The notes: generated by a model from the letters alone, not told the origin. A stretch of 23,501 bases of DNA from DATLZC01 sp037444005 (GCA_037444005.1 JBBING010000034.1:1-23501); one strand, 5' to 3'; shown: positions 8,345-15,221, counted from the first letter of the stretch. A program made the numbers and translations.

Positions 8345-8367
8345 GTGGGACCTCCTTGCGCGGGGAA

Positions 8368-9291
8368 TCAGACCGTGTAGACCCGCTCGGCCGGGCCCTT
8401 CAGGATGAGGGCGAAGGCGCCGTCGGGACGCCAGAAGGGACCGACGAGATTGTCGGACACACCGCTTTCGATGGGTTCGAACCGCCCGCCGATGTAGCGT
8501 GACAGGCGTCCCTGCTCGCCGAGCAGTAACGCCTCGTCGCTCCCCGGGCGCCAGGCGGCTCCCCAGATCAGCCCCGGCGCCTCCACCAGCATCGTGCGGA
8601 AGCCGCGCCCGTCGTACAGCGCCACCTTGTTCACGGCCGCGCCGTCGTCGCGGAAGGCGTAGCCCGCGATCAGCGCCTCCCGCCCGTCGGGCCGCCAGTC
8701 GACCGCGACGAAGTCGTCCTCGTCGTCGCTGGCGAACATCGCCTGCAGATACCGGCCGTCGCAGCGGTACAGCGGATGGGGCCTCGGATACCCGGCCCAG
8801 CTCGAACCGTACGCCGCGACCAGCGCGTACGCCCCGTCGGGCCGCCACGCCACGGCGCGGAGCGTGTGCGCGCGGTCGCCCGGGATGGGCTCCACCCTAC
8901 CCTCGCGGTCCAGCAGAAGCGCTGTGCCGGCGTTCCCGACGATGAGCGCCGCGCCTCCATCGGGACGCCACGCCACGCGGCGCAGGTTCTCGACCGTCGG
9001 CGAGGGCGTCTCGCGGACCGATTCGCCGTCTGTCTCGAGGATGAGCCCCCGATTGCCCACGATGACCGCGAGCTCGCCATCGGGCGACCACGCCGCACCG
9101 CGAAGGTTATGTCGAGTTCCGGTCTCCAGCGCGCGGAACGTCCGCCCGTCCCACCGCACCGCGAAGCCGCCGTTCCCCACCAACAGCGCTTCGCTCCCGT
9201 CGGGACGCCAGGCGACCCAGCGGAGCGGGCGCGGCCCTGGCGCGTCGATGCGCTCGAGCCTCACGCCGTCGAAGCGATACAGATACGCCAC
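8368..9291 (-). CDS. Seven-repeat beta-propeller protein
   Basis: A 307-aa protein made almost wholly of seven repeats whose core is AWRPDG followed by ALIVGN-G. The invariant Trp residues are at 28, 68, 108, 149, 199, 247 and 287. The spacing is 40-41 residues for most blades and 48-50 for blades 4 and 5, which carry acidic or aromatic insertions (for example SDDEDD at 188-193). Seven units predict a closed seven-bladed WD40-like propeller. There is no signal peptide or membrane segment, so it should be cytoplasmic. The GTG start is supported by GGGAGGG (9296-9302) four bases upstream. The function is unknown; propellers usually bind partners, and the tight linkage to the SDR gene suggests a shared role. 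Confidence 0.85.
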   Translation of the reverse strand: MAYLYRFDGVRLERIDAPGPRPLRWVAWRPDGSEALLVGNGGFAVRWDGRTFRALETGTRHNLRGAAWSPDGELAVIVGNRGLILETDGESVRETPSPTVENLRRVAWRPDGGAALIVGNAGTALLLDREGRVEPIPGDRAHTLRAVAWRPDGAYALVAAYGSSWAGYPRPHPLYRCDGRYLQAMFASDDEDDFVAVDWRPDGREALIAGYAFRDDGAAVNKVALYDGRGFRTMLVEAPGLIWGAAWRPGSDEALLLGEQGRLSRYIGGRFEPIESGVSDNLVGPFWRPDGAFALILKGPAERVYTV

Positions 9292-9315
9292 GCGACCCTC
9301 CCGCCGGTGGCTTCC

Positions 9316-9321
9316 ATCTTA
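9316..9321 (-). promoter_or_regulatory. Probable -10 box for the propeller-SDR unit
   Basis: TAAGAT on the minus strand followed by GG, about 25 bases before the GTG at 9291, with no clear -35. The same hexamer serves the MerR gene at 14295-14300. Confidence 0.5.
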
Positions 9322-9384
9322 CGGGGCTGCCGCGCGGAACGCACTGCGTCGTCGAGGCCGGCCGCCGCTGCGTCCGCGGTCCGC

Positions 9385-9390
9385 TACACT
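9385..9390 (+). promoter_or_regulatory. Probable -10 box for the VTT-ispD unit
   Basis: TACACT at 9385-9390 matches the recurrent TA(G/C)A(A/G/C)T pattern. The expected transcription start near 9397 lies only a few bases before the first in-frame GTG (9401), suggesting a very short leader. Confidence 0.45.
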
Positions 9391-9400
9391 GCGGGCGCGG

Positions 9401-10081
9401 GTGGTGGGCAGAAGAGGAACGACGACGGAACAGGAAGCGGCACGGAGCCCGGAGGCCGGGGAGCCGGCGCAGGCCGAACCGGCGGCGCTGGACGCGTTCC
9501 CCCGACGGCGCCGCGCGGCCTGGCGATTCGAGTACGCGCTGCTCGTCGGCGGTGTGCTGCTCACCACGGGCCTCGCCTTCTCGTTCTTCTTCTTCGACGT
9601 CGACGTCACGCGCCTCACGACCTACGGGTACGTCGGCCTCTTTCTCGTCACGTTTATCAGCGCCGCGTCCGTCGTCTTGCCGATGCCGGGGCTCGCGGCC
9701 ATTATTGGCGGCGGGGCCTTCCTGGACCCGGTGTTCGGCGTGCCGGCACCGCTGGCGGTGGGCGTCGTGGCCGGCCTGGGCGAAGCGCTGGGCGAGTTCA
9801 CCGGGTACGCCATGGGGTTCGGCACCAGCGCCATCATTCAGGAGCGCCGCCTCTACCGCACCGTGGAGTCGTGGATGAGCAGGAACGGGTTCGTGACGCT
9901 GCTGGTCCTGTCGGCCATCCCCAACCCCGCGTTCGACATCGCAGGCGTCGCCGCCGGCGCCGTGCGCATGCCGCTCCGCCGCTTCTTCCTCGCCACGCTC
10001 ATCGGCAAGACGGTGAAGAACCTGTACGCGGCGGGCGGCGGCTTCGCCGGCGTCCGCATCCTCGAGGCGCTGTTCGGCTGA
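9401..10081 (+). CDS. VTT/DedA-like membrane protein
   Basis: About 226 aa from GTG 9401 (GTG 9404 is also possible; no SD for either). A charged N-terminal region of about 42 residues is followed by hydrophobic segments near 45-64, 75-105, 115-135, 163-187 and 196-215. The central PMPGLAAIIGGGAFLDP and the SAIPNPAFDIAGVAAGAVRM stretch with its conserved Pro match the VTT (SNARE-associated/DedA) domain, whose members include lipid scramblases and flippases such as undecaprenyl-phosphate or phosphatidylethanolamine translocases. The stop overlaps the ispD start by one base, giving a coupled pair. A link to undecaprenyl phosphate recycling beside an isoprenoid gene is attractive but inferred. 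Confidence 0.85.
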   Translation: MVGRRGTTTEQEAARSPEAGEPAQAEPAALDAFPRRRRAAWRFEYALLVGGVLLTTGLAFSFFFFDVDVTRLTTYGYVGLFLVTFISAASVVLPMPGLAAIIGGGAFLDPVFGVPAPLAVGVVAGLGEALGEFTGYAMGFGTSAIIQERRLYRTVESWMSRNGFVTLLVLSAIPNPAFDIAGVAAGAVRMPLRRFFLATLIGKTVKNLYAAGGGFAGVRILEALFG

Positions 10082-10758
10082 TGGGCGACGTCGGCGCGGT
10101 CATCGTCGCTGCGGGCCGCAGCCAGCGGATGGGGGGTGTCGACAAGCTCTTCGCCCCGCTCGCCGGCCGTCCCCTGATCGCGCACACCCTCGAGGCGTTC
10201 CACGACACGCCCTGCGTCGACCGCGTCGTCGTCGCAGCGAACGAGCGGAACATCGCGGCCGTCAGGGAGCTCGTGCAGGTGTCCCGCTTCGCGCGCGTCG
10301 CGGCCGTCGTGCCCGGCGGCGCGCGCCGGCAAGACTCCGTCCGCGCCGGGCTCGAGGCTCTCGCCGGCGTCGAGCTGGTGATCGTCCACGACGGCGCCCG
10401 TCCGCTGGTGACCCCCGTCCTCGTGGCGCGGGTCGTCGAGGCCGCGCGAGCGTCGGGCGCCGCCATCTGCGCCATCCCCGTCCGCGACACCGTCAAGGAG
10501 GTGGACCAGGCGGAAGTGGTCCGCACGCTCGACCGCGGGCGTCTCTGGCTCGCCCAGACGCCGCAGGCCTTCCGGCTCGACCTTCTGCTCGAGGCGCACC
10601 GCGCCTTCGAAGGCGAGGCGACGGACGACGCGGCGATGGTGGAGGCGCTGGGACACCCGGTGCGCGTCGTCGAAGGCGATCCGCACAACGTGAAGGTGAC
10701 GACGCCGGAAGACCTGCGCCTGCTGGAGTCGCTCATCCGCCTACGCGAGGGGATGTGA
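10081..10758 (+). CDS. ispD: 2-C-methyl-D-erythritol 4-phosphate cytidylyltransferase
   Basis: A 225-aa MEP-pathway enzyme that transfers CMP from CTP to methylerythritol phosphate. It shows the nucleotide-binding AAGRSQRMG (10-18) with Arg16 and Lys22, GGARRQDSV (79-87), VHDGARP (102-108), the substrate-binding RDTVK (135-139) and NVKVTTPEDL (203-212). All key residues are present and length is normal. Its ATG overlaps the stop of the VTT gene. Its last 18 bases overlap the convergent MFS gene. IspF, often adjacent or fused, is not in the window. Confidence 0.96.
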   Translation: MGDVGAVIVAAGRSQRMGGVDKLFAPLAGRPLIAHTLEAFHDTPCVDRVVVAANERNIAAVRELVQVSRFARVAAVVPGGARRQDSVRAGLEALAGVELVIVHDGARPLVTPVLVARVVEAARASGAAICAIPVRDTVKEVDQAEVVRTLDRGRLWLAQTPQAFRLDLLLEAHRAFEGEATDDAAMVEALGHPVRVVEGDPHNVKVTTPEDLRLLESLIRLREGM

Positions 10759-11970
10759 GCGCGCCGGCCGGGGCGTCTCCAGGGGCAGCGCCAGCAGCAA
10801 CGCCGCGGCGGCGAGGGCGGCGGCGCCGCCCATCAGGAACGGCGCGCCCGGAGCCACCTCCTGCCACAGCACGCCCGCCACCGCGCTCGCGCCCACCGTC
10901 GCGAATCCCACCGACGTGTGGTACAGGCCGAGGAGCGCGCCCCGCGAGCGCTCCGGCGCGAGGTCGGCGACGAACGCTTTCGACACGCCTTCGGTCAACG
11001 CCATGTACACGCCGTACAGCGCGAAGAGCGGCCACACCAGCGCGCTGTGACCGACGCCGGCCATCGCGAAGTACACAACCGCGAACACGCCCAGTCCCGC
11101 TACGAGCGTCGCCCTCCGGCCCACGGCGTCGGAGAGCGATCCGAGCGGGCCGGCGAGCACGCCGTAGACGGCGTTGTACAGCGCGTACGCCAGCACAACC
11201 ATCCCGAGGCTCAGGCCGAGATCTTCCGCGCGAAGGATCAGAAACGCGTCGCTGGAGTTGCCCGCGGTGAACAGCGTGAGCACAGCGAGGAGCAGCCAGA
11301 ACGCGGGCGGCGCGTCCCGGATCGACCCGCGTTCGGAGGGCGGATCCGCCCCCGCCGGGCGGTCCCGTACCTTCGCGAGGGCGAGCACAGACAGCGCTCC
11401 GGGAACGACCGCGAGCCCGAAGATCAGGCGAACGTCGTCCTTTCCGAGCAGAGTGAGGAGGCCGAAGCCCGCCAGCGGGCCCACGACCGCTCCCAGCGTG
11501 TCCAGGCCCCGGTGATAGCCGAACGCCCGCCCGAAGCTTTCGCGCGGCGTCGAGTCGGCGATCAGGGCGTCGCGGGGGGACGTGCGCACCCCTTTGCCGA
11601 AGCGGTCCAGCACGCGCGCTAGCAGGAACACGGGCCACGCGTAGCTCAGCGCGACCCCGAGCTTGCCAGCGGCGGAGGCGGCGTACCCGGCGACCACCAG
11701 CGGTTTACGCGCGCGCACCCGGTCGGAGATCCACCCCGAGACGACCTTCAAGGAGCTGGCGGTGCCCTCCGCGACGCCCTCCACCAGCCCGAGCACGGCC
11801 ACCGGCGCGCCCAACGTCACGGTGAGGAACGTCGGGATCAGCGGGTACACCATCTCGCTGGCGACATCGGCGAAGAAGCTGACGATGCCGAGCACGAAGA
11901 CGTTGCGGGGCACGCCTCGCAGCGGCGATGGCTCGACCGCGATGACCGTACGCTGCGCGTCTGCGGGCAC
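10741..11970 (-). CDS. MFS transporter (MJ1317-like)
   Basis: A 409-aa transporter with about 12 predicted membrane helices. Recognisable segments are SFFADVASEMVYPLIPTFL in helix 1, GWISDRVRARKP after helix 2, the RFGKGVRTSPRDALIADS loop (about 140-157) and the second-half GSLSDAVGRR motif A copy. These are typical of the MJ1317-like branch of major facilitators, whose substrates are mostly unknown. The start is GTG 11970, with no SD. The -10 box TAGACT at 11977-11982 puts the transcription start at about this base, so the mRNA is probably leaderless. The 3' end overlaps ispD by 18 bases. Confidence 0.92.
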   Translation of the reverse strand: MPADAQRTVIAVEPSPLRGVPRNVFVLGIVSFFADVASEMVYPLIPTFLTVTLGAPVAVLGLVEGVAEGTASSLKVVSGWISDRVRARKPLVVAGYAASAAGKLGVALSYAWPVFLLARVLDRFGKGVRTSPRDALIADSTPRESFGRAFGYHRGLDTLGAVVGPLAGFGLLTLLGKDDVRLIFGLAVVPGALSVLALAKVRDRPAGADPPSERGSIRDAPPAFWLLLAVLTLFTAGNSSDAFLILRAEDLGLSLGMVVLAYALYNAVYGVLAGPLGSLSDAVGRRATLVAGLGVFAVVYFAMAGVGHSALVWPLFALYGVYMALTEGVSKAFVADLAPERSRGALLGLYHTSVGFATVGASAVAGVLWQEVAPGAPFLMGGAAALAAAALLLALPLETPRPARSHPLA

Positions 11971-11976
11971 GGACTC

Positions 11977-11982
11977 AGTCTA
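11977..11982 (-). promoter_or_regulatory. -10 box giving a leaderless MFS transcript
   Basis: TAGACT on the minus strand ends six bases before the GTG at 11970, so position +1 would fall on or next to the start codon. No clear -35 is present. Confidence 0.45.
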
Positions 11983-12020
11983 GACCCGCGCGCAATCAGG
12001 GACCACGCGGGCTCTCTTCA

Positions 12021-12043
12021 GGGCCTTCCCCGATGGGAAGCCC
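12021..12043. repeat. Inverted repeat between divergent promoters
   Basis: CTTCCC-CGAT-GGGAAG with outer GGG/CCC arms (one bulged C). It lies upstream of both the minus-strand MFS promoter and the plus-strand small-peptide promoter, so neither transcript should contain it. It covers the expected -35 position of the latter (12035-12040) and could be a protein-binding operator. Confidence 0.4.
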
Positions 12044-12057
12044 GTTCAGCGGCGCTC

Positions 12058-12063
12058 TACAGT
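12058..12063 (+). promoter_or_regulatory. -10 box for the small membrane peptide gene
   Basis: TACAGT followed by GGCG matches the window's recurrent -10 pattern. It lies 46 bases before the GTG at 12110, leaving a leader of about 40 nt. Confidence 0.5.
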
Positions 12064-12109
12064 GGCGATATCTGGATGCCGGTCAATCCGCGATGAAAGG
12101 GGGTACCCC

Positions 12110-12208
12110 GTGAAGAAGACCGTGATCATCGCCGGGACCGTCATCGCCGGCATCGCCGCCGTGGCGGGCTTCATGCTCACCCGGCACCCGACCCAGGAGG
12201 CCATCTAG
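12110..12208 (+). CDS. Small single-pass membrane peptide, 32 aa
   Basis: GTG 12110 opens a 32-codon frame ending in TAG at 12206-12208. The peptide has the charged start MKKT, one hydrophobic helix (about 5-23, VIIAGTVIAGIAAVAGFML) and a short polar tail ending HPTQEAI. This is the layout of a small inner-membrane protein, or of a signal-anchor peptide. AAAGGGGG (12096-12103) is placed as an SD, and the promoter box at 12058 supports expression. The palindrome GGGGTACCCC (12100-12109) covers the SD and abuts the GTG, so it could hide the ribosome site. I do not recognise the family. The codon pattern is GC-rich at third positions, as in its neighbours. Confidence 0.6.
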   Translation: MKKTVIIAGTVIAGIAAVAGFMLTRHPTQEAI

Positions 12209-12265
12209 CCGAACGGATTCGGCGGGTCCCCGACAGGGGACACACCAGACGGCAGCGCCGTTCGG
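12209..12265 (+). ncRNA. Nested hairpin element downstream of the small peptide
   Basis: CCGAACGG (12209-12216) and CCGTTCGG (12258-12265) are perfect complements. They enclose a second perfect hairpin, GTCCCC-GACA-GGGGAC (12226-12241). It starts immediately after the peptide stop codon and precedes a strong terminator. This could be a 3'-UTR structure or a small RNA; no known RNA family is recognised. Confidence 0.4.
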
Positions 12266-12269
12266 GGGG

Positions 12270-12297
12270 AGCGCCCGTTCAGGGAGGAACGGGCGCT
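12270..12297 (+). terminator. Intrinsic terminator, strong stem
   Basis: An 11-bp perfect stem, AGCGCCCGTTC (12270-12280) and GAACGGGCGCT (12287-12297), with a 6-nt loop, followed by TTGCTGTT. It sits between the small peptide gene and the convergent MFS gene ending at 12305, and could stop transcription in both directions. Confidence 0.7.
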
Positions 12298-12304
12298 TTG
12301 CTGT

Positions 12305-13726
12305 TCAGTCGGCGTGCGCGGCGCGAACCGCGGCGCCCTCGGCGTCGGGCGCGGCCGCCTGCGCCGCGCGCAGCCGCTCGAGGTACCGTCGCGCCGACTC
12401 GGCCCGGCGGCCCTCGATGACGCCGTCGAGCCCCCGAAAGCCGGGAATCGCCTGGAAGATGAGCAGCGCGCTGGCGACCAGGAGCCCCGCCCCCAGCGCC
12501 GTCGTCAGCGGCGATCCGATGACGTCGGCGAGGAACGACGCCGGCACCGACCCCAGCGGCATGAGGCCGAATGTCATCATCATCACGCTCATCACGCGTC
12601 CGCGGACGTGGTCCGGTATCACGAGCTGAATGGACGTGTTGGTGACGGTCATGCCGATCATGGAGACGAGGCCCGTCCCGGCGATGAACAGGAGCGCCGG
12701 GTAGAACGACGGCGACAGGGCGAACGCGGCGACGAAGGCGCCGAACGCCAGGGTGCTCCAGATGAGCAGGCGCCCCTTGCGAGGATAGGCGTCGAGATTG
12801 GCGACGAGCAGCGCGCCGGCGAGCCCGCCGACCCCGGCCGACGCCTGCAACAACCCGAGCCCGACCTCCCCCACCTCCCAGACCTCGTCGGCGAACACGG
12901 GCATGAGGGTCTGGTACGGCATCGCGAACACCGCAGGCACCGTCGCGAGCAGGAGCAGCCCGAACACGAGCTGGTCTCCCCGGATGTACGAGAACCCGCC
13001 CTTGAAGTCTTCGAAGAAGGTGAACTCGATTTCGCGGCGCACGGGCGGCGCCGACGGAAGCATCGCAGTGGTGACGACGGCGACGGCATAGAAGGCGGTG
13101 CACACGGCGAACGCGCCGCCCATGCCCAGGGGCTCGATGAGCGCACCTCCCAGCGCGGGCGCCACGATGCGGCTCGCGTTCATGGCCGCGGTGGTGAGCG
13201 ACATCGCGTTCATCAGCCGCTCGCGCGGAACCAGCGTCGGGACGAGCGCCTGGCGCCCGGGCATGTTGAACGAGAACGCCGCGCCCGAAATGACCGACAT
13301 CACCAGCAGGTGCCAGAACTCGACGACGCCCATCCACACGAGCACGGTGTTCACGAGGTTGACGAACGTGAGGGTCGATTGCGTCCAGATGAGCAGGGTG
13401 CGCTTGTCGACGCGGTCGGCGACGACGCCGCCCACGGGGGCGAGGACGAGCATAGGCAGCGCGACGGTCGCCATGATGAGCCCCAGGGCCGACGCGCGAT
13501 CGGTGAGCTGGAACACGAGCCAACCCCGGAGGATGATCATCATGTTCATGCCGAAGAAGAAGCCGACGTTGCCGATGTAGTACGTCGCGAAGACGGGGTG
13601 TTCGAGGAGGGAGGCGAACGTCTGACGCCAGCCGGTGAGAGGAAGCGCGCCCTGCGCCGCGCTGCCGGGGGGAAGCGCCGCGAAGGGCGATGTGTGCCGT
13701 GGGGGCCGGTCCGAAGCTCTACCCAT
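12305..13726 (-). CDS. MFS exporter (EntS/MFS_3-like)
   Basis: A 473-aa transporter with about 12 membrane helices and a hydrophilic C-terminal extension (about 420-473). GGVVADRVDKRTLL is the cytoplasmic motif A after helix 2. NMPGRQALVPTLVPRERLMNAMSL, FEDFKGGFSYIRG in the central loop and IPDHVRGRVMSVMMM are marks of the EntS/enterobactin-exporter-like MFS_3 family, commonly multidrug or siderophore exporters. ATG 13726 has no SD, so the N-terminal 25 residues (Pro-rich, polar) are uncertain. It lies 69 bases downstream of a MerR gene on the same strand, the usual layout of a regulator with its efflux pump. Confidence 0.9.
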   Translation of the reverse strand: MGRASDRPPRHTSPFAALPPGSAAQGALPLTGWRQTFASLLEHPVFATYYIGNVGFFFGMNMMIILRGWLVFQLTDRASALGLIMATVALPMLVLAPVGGVVADRVDKRTLLIWTQSTLTFVNLVNTVLVWMGVVEFWHLLVMSVISGAAFSFNMPGRQALVPTLVPRERLMNAMSLTTAAMNASRIVAPALGGALIEPLGMGGAFAVCTAFYAVAVVTTAMLPSAPPVRREIEFTFFEDFKGGFSYIRGDQLVFGLLLLATVPAVFAMPYQTLMPVFADEVWEVGEVGLGLLQASAGVGGLAGALLVANLDAYPRKGRLLIWSTLAFGAFVAAFALSPSFYPALLFIAGTGLVSMIGMTVTNTSIQLVIPDHVRGRVMSVMMMTFGLMPLGSVPASFLADVIGSPLTTALGAGLLVASALLIFQAIPGFRGLDGVIEGRRAESARRYLERLRAAQAAAPDAEGAAVRAAHAD

Positions 13727-13739
13727 CAGAGATCAGCGC

Positions 13740-13770
13740 GGCGGGACGTTCCGGTGTGGCTCGTCCCGCC
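13740..13770. repeat. Inverted repeat between MerR and MFS genes
   Basis: GGCGGGACG (13740-13748) and CGTCCCGCC (13762-13770) are perfect complements separated by 13 bases, in the 69-base gap between the MerR stop and the MFS start. No T tract follows on the minus strand, so a processing or attenuation hairpin or an operator is more likely than a simple terminator. Confidence 0.45.
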
Positions 13771-13795
13771 TGCGGTTTCGTGCGACGCTGGGCGC

Positions 13796-14266
13796 TTAGC
13801 GCCTGGCGGCGCGCAACTCTTCCGCCTGCTGTTCGAGCTGCGCCAGCCAGCCCCGATACTTCGCCAGCCGCTCCTCGAGATGGTTCCGCATGTCCGCCAG
13901 CGCGTCCATCTTCTGCCGGATGACGGCGACCTGACGCTCGGTCACCTCGATGGCCTTCTCGATCTTGGCCTTCCGGTCAGCGATGTCCGCGTCGTGGCGG
14001 TACTCCTGCCGGAGCTGGAGCTTCACCTCCTCGGCCTCGACCATCTCCTTGATCTCGGCGAGCGTGAAGCCCAGCAGGGTCTGCAACCGCTTGATGCGCT
14101 CGACGCGCTGGACGTCCTCCTCCGAATAGAGGCGAAAGCCGCCCTCCATGCGCGTCGGCGGCTTCAGCAGCCCCTTCTCTTCGTAGAACCGCAGGGTCCG
14201 CTGGGTGACGCCGGTGCGCTCGGCGACTTCACCGATCTGCAGGTAGGCTTCTCCCGGCTCGGCCAC
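13796..14266 (-). CDS. MerR family transcriptional regulator
   Basis: A 156-aa regulator. The N-terminal winged helix (about 9-78) has the MerR hallmarks IGEVAERTGVTQRTLRFYEEKGLL and RLYSEEDVQRV, followed by LGFTLAEIKEMV. A long coiled coil (about 95-152) forms the dimer helix. There is no cysteine anywhere, so it is not a CueR/MerR-type thiol metal sensor. There is no C-terminal ligand-binding domain of BmrR type either, so the inducer is unknown. The start is GTG 14266 with a weak leader. A dyad across its own promoter suggests autoregulation, with the downstream MFS exporter as the likely target. Confidence 0.93.
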   Translation of the reverse strand: MAEPGEAYLQIGEVAERTGVTQRTLRFYEEKGLLKPPTRMEGGFRLYSEEDVQRVERIKRLQTLLGFTLAEIKEMVEAEEVKLQLRQEYRHDADIADRKAKIEKAIEVTERQVAVIRQKMDALADMRNHLEERLAKYRGWLAQLEQQAEELRAARR

Positions 14267-14294
14267 TGACGTACTCCGGCCCTATGCTCCCGAC

Positions 14295-14325
14295 ATCTTA
14301 TGGGCGGGTTGACGCCTACGTCAAC
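14295..14325 (-). promoter_or_regulatory. MerR gene promoter with operator dyad
   Basis: On the minus strand TTGACG (14324-14319), an 18-bp spacer and TAAGAT (14300-14295) make a strong promoter. The -35 box is one arm of a perfect dyad, GTTGACG-TAGG-CGTCAAC (14308-14325). A 7-bp-arm palindrome running from the -35 into a lengthened spacer is the expected MerR-type operator. Confidence 0.7.
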
Positions 14326-14340
14326 GTGAGGTTTTCGCCC

Positions 14341-15084
14341 CTACTCCTCTTCTTCCTCTTCCTCTTCAGCGGCCCCGATCCCCATCCGGGGCACCAGCGC
14401 GGTGGGCCGTTCCTCCGCCCGGAAGGCGCTGCGCGGCGGCAGCGCCGCCACGGCCTTCTTCATCGCCTCGATGGCGCCTCTCTTCGCCGCGTCCACCGCC
14501 ACCACGGCCACGCCCGCGGCCCTCAGCGCTTCGAGATCGCTCGCCTCGATCTCGCCGGGGACGAAGACGGCCAGCGATTTGCGGGAGAGGCCCGACACCC
14601 GTTGCAGCTCCATGAGCCGCCGCAGCGTCAGCGGGCCGTCGAGCGAGCCCACCCAGATGGCGTCGATGTTCATCCCGTCGAGCGTGCGGAGCTGGATGTC
14701 GGTCAGCTCCTCCCGCAGGTCGAGGACGAAGCCGACCTCGCGGTCGAGCAACGCGGCGGCGGCGGTGCGATCGGGCTCGACGAGCAGGAAATCGACCCCG
14801 GCCTCGCGCGCCGCGGCGACGGTCTTCTGGTCGGCCTGCTCGGCGCGCGCGCCGCACGGCGTGCCCTGGACCCGCTTGCACGCGCCGGCGAGCGCGCCTT
14901 GCGCGACGCCGTCGAGCAGGACGGCGTCGGCGCCCGCGCTCGCCGCGGCGGCCGCGTCGTCGGCGTTGCGTGCGACGGCCAGGACGAGCATGGTCGGCGC
15001 GGGAGGACGGGTAGCGGCGCCGAAGCCGATGGGCGCGGGCTCCGCGCGCATGGCCCGGCGGATCCTGCGGGAGAACTCACTCAT
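14341..15084 (-). CDS. TIM-barrel-like protein of unknown function, poly-Glu tail
   Basis: A 247-aa protein. Alternating strand-helix segments such as TMLVLAVARNADDAAAAASAGADAVLLDG (about 31-59, split in the family as beta-alpha units), GVDFLLVEPD (96-105), DAIWVGSLDG (141-150) and GVAVVAVDAA (191-200) suggest a (beta/alpha) barrel of the ThiE/HisA-like kind, but I cannot name the family. The last eight residues (240-247) are all Glu. ATG 15084 is fixed by AAGGAG six bases upstream. It follows etfA on the same strand after a 137-base gap with two strong hairpins, so expression with the ETF genes is plausible but may be reduced. No catalytic residues can be assigned. Confidence 0.8.
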   Translation of the reverse strand: MSEFSRRIRRAMRAEPAPIGFGAATRPPAPTMLVLAVARNADDAAAAASAGADAVLLDGVAQGALAGACKRVQGTPCGARAEQADQKTVAAAREAGVDFLLVEPDRTAAAALLDREVGFVLDLREELTDIQLRTLDGMNIDAIWVGSLDGPLTLRRLMELQRVSGLSRKSLAVFVPGEIEASDLEALRAAGVAVVAVDAAKRGAIEAMKKAVAALPPRSAFRAEERPTALVPRMGIGAAEEEEEEEE

Positions 15085-15104
15085 AGGGCGCTCCTTGTGC
15101 CCGT

Positions 15105-15126
15105 GGCCGCCGGAGCGCCGGCGGCC
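15105..15126 (-). repeat. Perfect 9-bp hairpin before the TIM-barrel gene
   Basis: GGCCGCCGG (15105-15113), four-base loop, CCGGCGGCC (15118-15126). It lies just upstream of the SD of the TIM-barrel gene, with no T tract. It may stabilise or separate the upstream ETF message. Confidence 0.5.
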
Positions 15127-15160
15127 GCTGGAAGCGCCGGAAGCCCCCATCCCGCCTCAT

Positions 15161-15178
15161 CCGCCTGAAGGCAGGCGG
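15161..15178 (-). repeat. 7-bp hairpin between etfA and the TIM-barrel gene
   Basis: CCGCCTG-AAGG-CAGGCGG, a perfect stem with a tetraloop, 44 bases after the etfA stop. With the neighbouring 15105-15126 hairpin it gives a two-stem intercistronic region resembling REP-type elements. Confidence 0.5.
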
Positions 15179-15221
15179 GCGCCGGCGGGACCGGGGCCTC
15201 CGGACCAGATTCCCTGCGAAT

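Noticed and set aside
8368..9291. Regular CCGTCGGGACGCCA words, considered as a CRISPR-like or noncoding repeat array
   Set aside because: They are the codons for the propeller repeat AWRPDG and keep frame; spacing follows protein blades.
8776..10080. Long plus-strand frame leading into ispD
   Set aside because: It overlaps the propeller gene antisense and the VTT gene in another frame; IspD begins naturally at ATG 10081.
12021..12043. Hairpin considered as a transcription terminator
   Set aside because: It lies upstream of both divergent promoters and has no T tract, so no known transcript would end there.
12314..14269. 651-residue plus-strand frame opposite the MFS and MerR genes
   Set aside because: Composition is His/Arg/Glu-rich with no family pattern; both minus-strand genes have clear domains.
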